In this document: positions 5,429 to 9,585 of the stretch, piece by piece
How positions within the stretch are numbered: the stretch's first letter is position 1
How the letters are laid out: each line of letters begins with the position of its first letter
NCBI GenBank assembly: GCA_947177515.1
Contig: CAMWUU010000114.1
Span: 1-9,585 of the forward strand
DNA: 9,585 nt
Direction: 5' to 3'
DNA from: an uncultured Lachnospiraceae bacterium
GTDB lineage: Bacteria; Bacillota; Clostridia; Lachnospirales; Lachnospiraceae
Program-made: the position numbers and the translations under genes
The notes under the pieces: model-generated
What the model was told of the DNA's origin: nothing
The model's database searches: none
What the model saw: the letters and a program-made list of their open reading frames with translations, nothing else

Positions 5429-7120
5429 CTACTTTACGGTTACTTCACACTGGTACTCTTTCCCGTAAATTATGGCTGTGACCGTCGCCCTCCCCGCACC
5501 TTTTGCGTACAGGTTGCCCACACTATCCACCGTCACTACTTTTTTATTGCTTGATTTCCATTTTTCCGCCTTCGCACCACTATTAAACCGAAGGGCAAAT
5601 TTTGTACCTATCCCCAGATGCACACGGTTTGTTGCAAGGGCAAGTTCCGCCACCCCCCAGCCCGCTTCCTTTGCCCTTTTTTCTAAGGCTGTGTTTCCAG
5701 TCAATTCCGTAGTATATACTGTTTTTACATTTTCATTAACATCCAAGGAATGTGCCATATCTTCATCTGCCCATGGCGCAATGGTCACTGTCTTTGGTTT
5801 ATTTGCCCTTATAAAAGCACTGGAATTTAGTTTTTCCAAAGCTGCGGGCAAAGTCAGGTTCCTTAATTCATAACACCAGCCAAAAGTCCCTTCCTTAATT
5901 TCAGTCAAATTATGAGAAAGGCGAATATCTTCTACGCCACTCCCCTCAAACGCACTCGCTCCCAGTTGTACTACCGAGTCCTTCATTGAGAAAACTTTTA
6001 GTTTCTCCGTACCTGAAAATGCAGCATCCCCTATGATCTCCACATTCCCCGGCAGTACCACCGAAACAAGATCCGTTCCGCCAAATGCCTGATCCCCAAT
6101 TATTTTTATATTATCAGACCAGTCAATCATCATGAGATTACTACCACCAAATGCCTGATCCCCAATCTCCTCCACGCTATCTGGCAGGACAATTTCCAGA
6201 AGTTTCTTTGTGTCTGCAAAGGTGTTCGCTTCAATTATCCTGATCCCATCCGGGATATTGACCGAACTCAGTTCACTGTCCGCAAACGCCCCGCGCCCTA
6301 TTTTTGTGACATGTTCCGGAATAACCACCTTAGTCACTGCACTCCCCGCAAACGCCCCGCCCCCGATTTCTTTCACCTCATCCGGTATGGTTATAACACC
6401 GCTACAATCCGTTGCCAGTACAAGAATCCCATTTATGATAAGCATTGGATTTTCTCCCAGCCCATCCCCATAATGCTCCAGAAAAGGAGTCGTATGGAAC
6501 GGTCTGTCCCCCAACGCTTTCAGATGTTCAAGCCCTGTAACAGAAACTAAATTTTCACAATTCAAAAATGCTCTGTCCCCAATTTCTTCCACATTCTTTA
6601 AATCAATCTCTTTTAGGAGGAGGCAGCCATAAAAAGCACCATTCCCAATCTTCTCCACCCTACCCACTTCCACTTCTTTTAAACTTTTACAACCAGAAAA
6701 AGCATTTGCCTCAATGACTTTGACATGGCTTAAATTAATTGTTTCAATCCCCGATCCCTCGAATGCCGCCTCGCCAATACTGGTCACCGTATCCGGCAGA
6801 ATCACTTTCTCAATCCGTTGATTCATACTGAACGCCCTGGAACCAATCCTTATAACCCCATCTGGCACGGTTACAACCTTTGCCTTGCCCTTGTACTTGG
6901 TAAGGATTCCCTTTGCATTGATTATAAAATCTGGGTTTTCCTCCGTCGGGGATGGCTCTGTCTTCCCTGTTTCCTCTGCACCATCTTTAACTAATGGTGT
7001 GCTATCCATCGTCTTTGTCTGTCCTGGCGTTACCGCCGGCTGCAAACATGCAGCCAGCGAAATTGCCAGGGAAGCAATCGAAATGATTTTTTTCATGCTG
7101 CCCCTCTTCCTCTGCACCAT
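5429..7120 (-). CDS. BspA-like leucine-rich-repeat lipoprotein with Big_2-like C-terminus
   Basis: The product is 563 residues from the ATG at 7120, or 555 from the ATG at 7096. Both starts have purine-rich sites (GAGGAGAG and AGAGGGG). The 7096 start gives the more usual lipoprotein signal (MKKIISIASLAISLAAC), so Cys25/17 should be lipid-anchored at the surface. A short acidic linker rich in T, E and P (about 28-62) leads into about 16 BspA/TpLRR-type repeats of 21-23 residues (about 80-450). Typical elements are IPDxVxxIGxxAFxGxxxL, for example IGDQAFGG, IGRGAFADS and LPDTVTSIGEAAF. Residues about 495-563 (WKSSNKKVVTVDSVGNLYAKGAGRATV and on) match a bacterial Ig-like group 2 domain. BspA-like proteins are known for binding host or bacterial surface ligands, but the ligand here is unknown. 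It is transcribed divergently from the peptide gene, with a shared motif near its start, and ends at a hairpin terminator. The repeat region contains exact 66-bp-period DNA repeats. Confidence 0.88.
   Translation of the reverse strand: MVQRKRGSMKKIISIASLAISLAACLQPAVTPGQTKTMDSTPLVKDGAEETGKTEPSPTEENPDFIINAKGILTKYKGKAKVVTVPDGVIRIGSRAFSMNQRIEKVILPDTVTSIGEAAFEGSGIETINLSHVKVIEANAFSGCKSLKEVEVGRVEKIGNGAFYGCLLLKEIDLKNVEEIGDRAFLNCENLVSVTGLEHLKALGDRPFHTTPFLEHYGDGLGENPMLIINGILVLATDCSGVITIPDEVKEIGGGAFAGSAVTKVVIPEHVTKIGRGAFADSELSSVNIPDGIRIIEANTFADTKKLLEIVLPDSVEEIGDQAFGGSNLMMIDWSDNIKIIGDQAFGGTDLVSVVLPGNVEIIGDAAFSGTEKLKVFSMKDSVVQLGASAFEGSGVEDIRLSHNLTEIKEGTFGWCYELRNLTLPAALEKLNSSAFIRANKPKTVTIAPWADEDMAHSLDVNENVKTVYTTELTGNTALEKRAKEAGWGVAELALATNRVHLGIGTKFALRFNSGAKAEKWKSSNKKVVTVDSVGNLYAKGAGRATVTAIIYGKEYQCEVTVK
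6081..6166. repeat. Direct repeat within the LRR gene (20 bp exact, 66-bp period)
   Basis: CCAAATGCCTGATCCCCAAT occurs at 6081-6100 and again at 6147-6166, encoding IGDQAFGG in two consecutive LRR units. The 66-bp period equals 22 codons, one solenoid turn. Confidence 0.8.
6280..6360. repeat. Second direct repeat pair within the LRR gene (15 bp exact, 66-bp period)
   Basis: CCGCAAACGCCCCGC occurs at 6280-6294 and 6346-6360, again 66 bp apart, encoding the GAFA part of two adjacent LRR units. The flanks have diverged. Confidence 0.75.
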
Positions 7121-7121
7121 A
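7113..7121 (+). promoter_or_regulatory. Copy of the TGCACCATA half-site at the LRR gene start
   Basis: TGCACCATA is identical to the first of the three half-sites upstream of the peptide gene. It overlaps the upstream ATG (7118-7120) of the LRR gene. If it is a regulator site, the functional start is more likely the ATG at 7096. If that upstream ATG is used, the motif may simply reflect coding sequence (ATG GTG CAG). Confidence 0.35.
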
Positions 7122-7214
7122 ATTTTCTCTCCTCTTTCTGGTTCCTATTCTATACCATTCCCTTCCCCATAAATAGCCCTTTTCCCTGATAGTCAAATCT
7201 TTTATATTTCTCTA

Positions 7215-7220
7215 ATTATA
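7215..7220 (-). promoter_or_regulatory. Possible -10 element for the LRR lipoprotein gene
   Basis: A perfect TATAAT lies on the minus strand about 95 bp upstream of the first LRR start codon, but no acceptable -35 is present at 16-18 bp. A competing TTGACT lies at 7191-7196 without a good -10. The promoter is therefore not settled, and a weak core promoter may mean it is activator-dependent. Confidence 0.3.
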
Positions 7221-7287
7221 CACATTATCTTCTATATATTGGATATTATTTTAGAAATAGGGACTTTTTACCAAATACTTCCTGTTA

Positions 7288-7293
7288 TATAAT
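7288..7293 (+). promoter_or_regulatory. Possible -10 element for the peptide gene
   Basis: A perfect TATAAT on the plus strand would start transcription near 7300, leaving a leader of about 100 nt that contains all three TGYACCATA half-sites. The -35 region (TTTTTA, 7265-7270) is poor, consistent with a need for an activator. Confidence 0.35.
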
Positions 7294-7326
7294 AAAAAAG
7301 AACCTAGCACTGCCCTTTTTCTGCGG

Positions 7327-7378
7327 TGCACCATATTAATTATGGTACAAACCTCGAGATACACAGGAATGTACCATA
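7327..7378. promoter_or_regulatory. Array of three TGYACCATA half-sites forming nested inverted repeats
   Basis: TGCACCATA (7327-7335), TATGGTACA (7341-7349) and TGTACCATA (7370-7378) are three copies of one 9-mer, the middle one inverted. The first and second form a tight palindrome, with arms ACCATA/TATGGT around TTAAT. The second and third form a perfect 9-bp inverted repeat with a 20-nt spacer. The palindrome centres are about 21.5 bp apart, two helical turns. This layout suits binding of a dimeric regulator to the divergent region. As RNA the two hairpins would be mutually exclusive. Confidence 0.6.
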
Positions 7379-7399
7379 CAACAAAGAAAGGAGCATTCC

Positions 7400-7603
7400 A
7401 TGAAAAAAATCAAAAAAACAGCACGTTCTCTCCGCAAACTTCTTTGCAGTTTTACAGCAATCTTACTGTTGCTTGGCTTGCTCGGGGAAGCATATATTCC
7501 ACCAGCCAGGGGAGAGGATGGAACACAGGCTGAAACATACTCCCTTCCTGGCAATAACGGTAAAAAACCTAGCCCATATGAGGATGAAATTGGAAGAGAC
7601 TAA
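7400..7603 (+). CDS. Small exported peptide precursor, candidate signalling peptide
   Basis: The 67-residue product is preceded by an excellent RBS (GAAAGGAG, 6 nt from the ATG). It has a basic N-region (KKIKKTARSLRK), a hydrophobic core (about residues 14-29, LLCSFTAILLLLGLLG) and a possible cleavage zone after GEA or PARG (31-38). This would leave a polar mature peptide of about 30-36 residues rich in E, D, G, P and N and ending EDEIGRD. No cysteine lies in the mature part, so a disulphide-bonded or lanthionine bacteriocin is unlikely. Its stop codon overlaps that of the large HTH/helical-repeat regulator on the other strand. Small secreted pro-peptides next to such regulators are the hallmark of RRNPP quorum-sensing systems, where a processed C-terminal fragment is re-imported. 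That function is inferred from context only, and I recognise no family for the sequence itself. An unrelated small secreted protein is the alternative. Confidence 0.7.
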   Translation: MKKIKKTARSLRKLLCSFTAILLLLGLLGEAYIPPARGEDGTQAETYSLPGNNGKKPSPYEDEIGRD

Positions 7604-9495
7604 ATTCCCTTAAAATCCTCCCCAAACTCTTCTATAAAATATTCTCTTGTTCTTTTTTGATGTTTTATATTGTACGACAGCTTGGACAGGTAGTAACAAT
7701 CCTTTACCATCTGACGGCATTGCTCCCTGTTCCCGCTGTCTTCCATCATTGCACACGCAACCGTCATATAATCTCTTGCCAATCCTCCCAGCTTCCCGCA
7801 CCGCAAATCATAACGGACTGCCTTAGCCCCGTCCTCAAACGACTCTTTTGTTTTCGCCAGGTTCCCAAGTAAAAGTCCGTAGGATACATAACGGAACTCC
7901 ACCCCGACGCGGCTCTGTTCAAACCCTGCAACCAGCCATTCATTCAACCGGAGGGCTTCTTCCATTCTCCCCGCCTGTTTTAACAGAATCACAATATGAT
8001 TCAGGATATCCGCCTCCGTCTTAAACGGCACGCGATAACCATGCGCCTTTGTTATATGCCCTTTTTTCGGTCTTCCGCGCCCCTTCTTTTTGACAACGGC
8101 AATCTCTCCAAGCTCCCCGATTTCCTCCGGCAAAAGATGGTATGTCATATTCAGGAGTTCCCAATTTTCTTTTAGGATTTCTTCCATCCCCCGCCGCCCT
8201 TCCTCTAAATCAACCAGACCGTAAAGCCACTTAACTGCCTGAATATTTTCTGCAACACCCATATCAAGCTTTTTCTCCATCTTTGATAAAAGCGGGAGGA
8301 CATTTTCATATTCCTGTCTGCAAATATGTCCCTGGATCTCCTTGCGCAGCCGGAGTACTTCCATGGAATCCGTAATAACAAAACCCATCCGGCGTTCCCT
8401 GTGCAGACCATATTTTTCCATTAGACCGCAGAAATTCACACCGTGTGGGGAGGTATGCCCATTCTCCACCGCACGCAGTGTCTTGGCATTCGCATAAATC
8501 CCTTCCGCCGCTTCCTCCTGTGTCATATCATGTGCCTGCCGTTCCGCCCGGAACAGCTCACTCTCAAGATGGTACATTTTCTGGGTACAGTTCCAAAGAA
8601 TGGAATCCTGGGGCATCCAACATGCACCAAACTCTTCATGCACATTTTCAAGTGCCTGGAAACACTCCCCGTATTCTTCTTTAAGAAGCACTTCTTTTCC
8701 ATATTCTCCCAGTTTCCGGCAACATTCCAGTATGGTCTTAAGCAGTGGACGCACAAAATATTCCATGTTATAGCGGCGCAGTTCCCCCAGCGCCTCCCCA
8801 CACAGATTTAATGCCCATTTCACATTTCCCCCTCCCACACTTGTTTCCATAAGTTCCTGTCTTGCACGCAACCAGGCATACTTTGCATAGATTTTTGCGT
8901 GTTCCTCCCCATCAGTCACGTATCTGCGGATATAGATGCCACAGCGCCCCAGCAAACCCTGTTCCGCCTCTTCCCGTTCCTGGCGCACGCGCACAAGCGC
9001 CAGTATGTTTTCCAGTTCCATCACCGATAACCGGCTATTGCCCCAATCTTCTTTTTCCCATAATGGGAATGTAGCCCACACGGCACGGATCAGCCAATCT
9101 TTTGCCGCAGCCAGATCCCCTTCCTGCCAGTAAGCTGCCATCGCACGCATCCAGCAGGCAAACATCCTATGTCCCTGCCCAATATCCGCAAGTTTCTCCT
9201 CATACAGGCGGATCGCGCGTCCAATCCATTCCTTCTTCCCCTGGAACACGCAGGAGGTCATCTGTACACGCATTTTTTCCCAGCGGTACTCCCGTTCTGA
9301 AACTATGTACTCCAATTTGTCCGGCGATTCCCCCATCCGCTGGAGGATAATCTGAAACAAGAAAAGATCACACTCAATTTCTCCCATCCGGATTCCCTGT
9401 ACTTCCGCATAGGCACACAGCCCATCGGCAATTTTTGTCAAAGGGATTCCTTTTTCCTTTTCAATATATTCAATCAATTCTTTTGCACTTATCAT
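7600..9495 (-). CDS. Large helical-repeat (TPR-like) regulator with internal XRE-type HTH, RRNPP-like
   Basis: The 631-residue product is almost wholly alpha-helical. Residues about 1-70 look like a degenerate HTH-like segment (IPLTKIADGLCAY ... FLFQIILQRMGESPDKLEYIVS). Residues about 75-310 are helical hairpins with TPR-like spacing (RAMAAYWQEGDLAAAKDWLIRA and similar). Residues 316-365 form a clearer XRE/HTH_3-like domain (MTQEEAAEGIYANAKTLRAVENG). Residues about 378-465 are again helical, residues 469-480 (KKKGRGRPKKGH) form an AT-hook-like basic motif, and residues about 490-625 are TPR-like (LLKQAGRMEEALRLNEWLVAG). HTH plus TPR is the architecture of peptide-sensing RRNPP regulators (Rgg, PlcR, PrgX), though this protein is about twice their usual length and its best HTH is internal. 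ATG at 9495 is the only start codon before an upstream in-frame stop, but its RBS is weak. The convergent small peptide gene overlaps its stop. It probably binds DNA and a peptide in the cytoplasm, by inference. Confidence 0.75.
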   Translation of the reverse strand: MISAKELIEYIEKEKGIPLTKIADGLCAYAEVQGIRMGEIECDLFLFQIILQRMGESPDKLEYIVSEREYRWEKMRVQMTSCVFQGKKEWIGRAIRLYEEKLADIGQGHRMFACWMRAMAAYWQEGDLAAAKDWLIRAVWATFPLWEKEDWGNSRLSVMELENILALVRVRQEREEAEQGLLGRCGIYIRRYVTDGEEHAKIYAKYAWLRARQELMETSVGGGNVKWALNLCGEALGELRRYNMEYFVRPLLKTILECCRKLGEYGKEVLLKEEYGECFQALENVHEEFGACWMPQDSILWNCTQKMYHLESELFRAERQAHDMTQEEAAEGIYANAKTLRAVENGHTSPHGVNFCGLMEKYGLHRERRMGFVITDSMEVLRLRKEIQGHICRQEYENVLPLLSKMEKKLDMGVAENIQAVKWLYGLVDLEEGRRGMEEILKENWELLNMTYHLLPEEIGELGEIAVVKKKGRGRPKKGHITKAHGYRVPFKTEADILNHIVILLKQAGRMEEALRLNEWLVAGFEQSRVGVEFRYVSYGLLLGNLAKTKESFEDGAKAVRYDLRCGKLGGLARDYMTVACAMMEDSGNREQCRQMVKDCYYLSKLSYNIKHQKRTREYFIEEFGEDFKGI

Positions 9496-9577
9496 ATCTA
9501 TACCCGCGTATACCTCAAGCCTGCCTGTGATACTATATCAATGAAAATTCCCTAAAAAAATATATTTGCCTCAATTC

Positions 9578-9583
9578 ATTATA
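9578..9583 (-). promoter_or_regulatory. Possible -10 element for the regulator gene
   Basis: TATAAT on the minus strand lies about 80 bp upstream of the regulator start. Its -35 would be beyond the window edge, so it cannot be judged. A second weak candidate, TATAGT, lies closer to the gene without a good -35. The stretch 9496-9585 holds nothing else recognisable. Confidence 0.25.
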
Positions 9584-9585
9584 AC

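Noticed and set aside
7342..7533. Alternative 63-residue plus-strand frame overlapping the small peptide gene.
   Set aside because: It starts inside the half-site array without an RBS and lacks a signal peptide. The frame starting at 7400 has both.
8568..8576. GATGGTACA, one mismatch from the TATGGTACA half-site, inside the regulator gene.
   Set aside because: It is explained by coding (Tyr-His region), lacks a partner half-site, and could be chance in 9.6 kb.
8443..8811. 122-residue plus-strand frame within the regulator gene.
   Set aside because: It is antisense to a continuous coding region, lacks an RBS, and its composition mirrors the opposite strand.
1..9585. Search for CRISPR repeats, tRNA or rRNA genes, insertion-sequence ends and attachment sites.
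   Set aside because: No regularly spaced repeats, cloverleaf-like segments, transposase motifs or flanking direct/inverted repeats were found by eye.

Overview
The window looks like chromosomal DNA from a low-to-mid GC Clostridia, most likely a gut Lachnospiraceae. The reasons are strong AGGAGG-type ribosome binding sites, AT-rich intergenic spaces, a short Firmicutes-type NagB, a BspA-like leucine-rich-repeat lipoprotein, a DUF4097 lipoprotein, and the start of an AAA-ATPase-like protein (MEIYLNPGNKGF) of a kind very common in that family. Genus cannot be fixed from the sequence alone. No rRNA, tRNA, CRISPR array or intact insertion sequence was seen.

Layout. Positions 1-267 (minus) hold the N-terminal part of a VanZ-like membrane protein that runs off the left edge. 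It lies downstream of nagB (375-1106, minus; glucosamine-6-phosphate deaminase, TTG start), which has a good extended -10 promoter and a leader of about 177 nt. A 500-bp gap (1107-1606) holds back-to-back divergent promoters, a perfect 17-bp tandem repeat and a leader hairpin. It is followed by a DUF4097 beta-solenoid lipoprotein (1607-2611, plus) ending at a strong hairpin terminator that it shares, convergently, with the next gene.

The next gene (2689-5118, minus) is an AT-rich 809-aa fusion of a UvrD-like helicase, a RecB/Cas4-like nuclease and a DEDDh exonuclease. Directly upstream is a roughly 31-codon remnant of an AAA-ATPase gene that still has its promoter and RBS and probably now drives the helicase.

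The right third (5299-9495) appears to be one module: a secreted BspA-like LRR lipoprotein with a Big_2-like end (5429-7120, minus), a divergent 67-aa exported peptide (7400-7603, plus), and a convergent 631-aa multi-helical regulator with an internal XRE-type HTH and an AT-hook-like motif (7600-9495, minus). The peptide leader carries three near-identical 9-bp half-sites (consensus TGYACCATA) arranged as nested inverted repeats, and another copy sits at the LRR gene start. The inferred model is an RRNPP-like peptide-sensing circuit controlling a surface lipoprotein. This is the best candidate for an undescribed system in the window.
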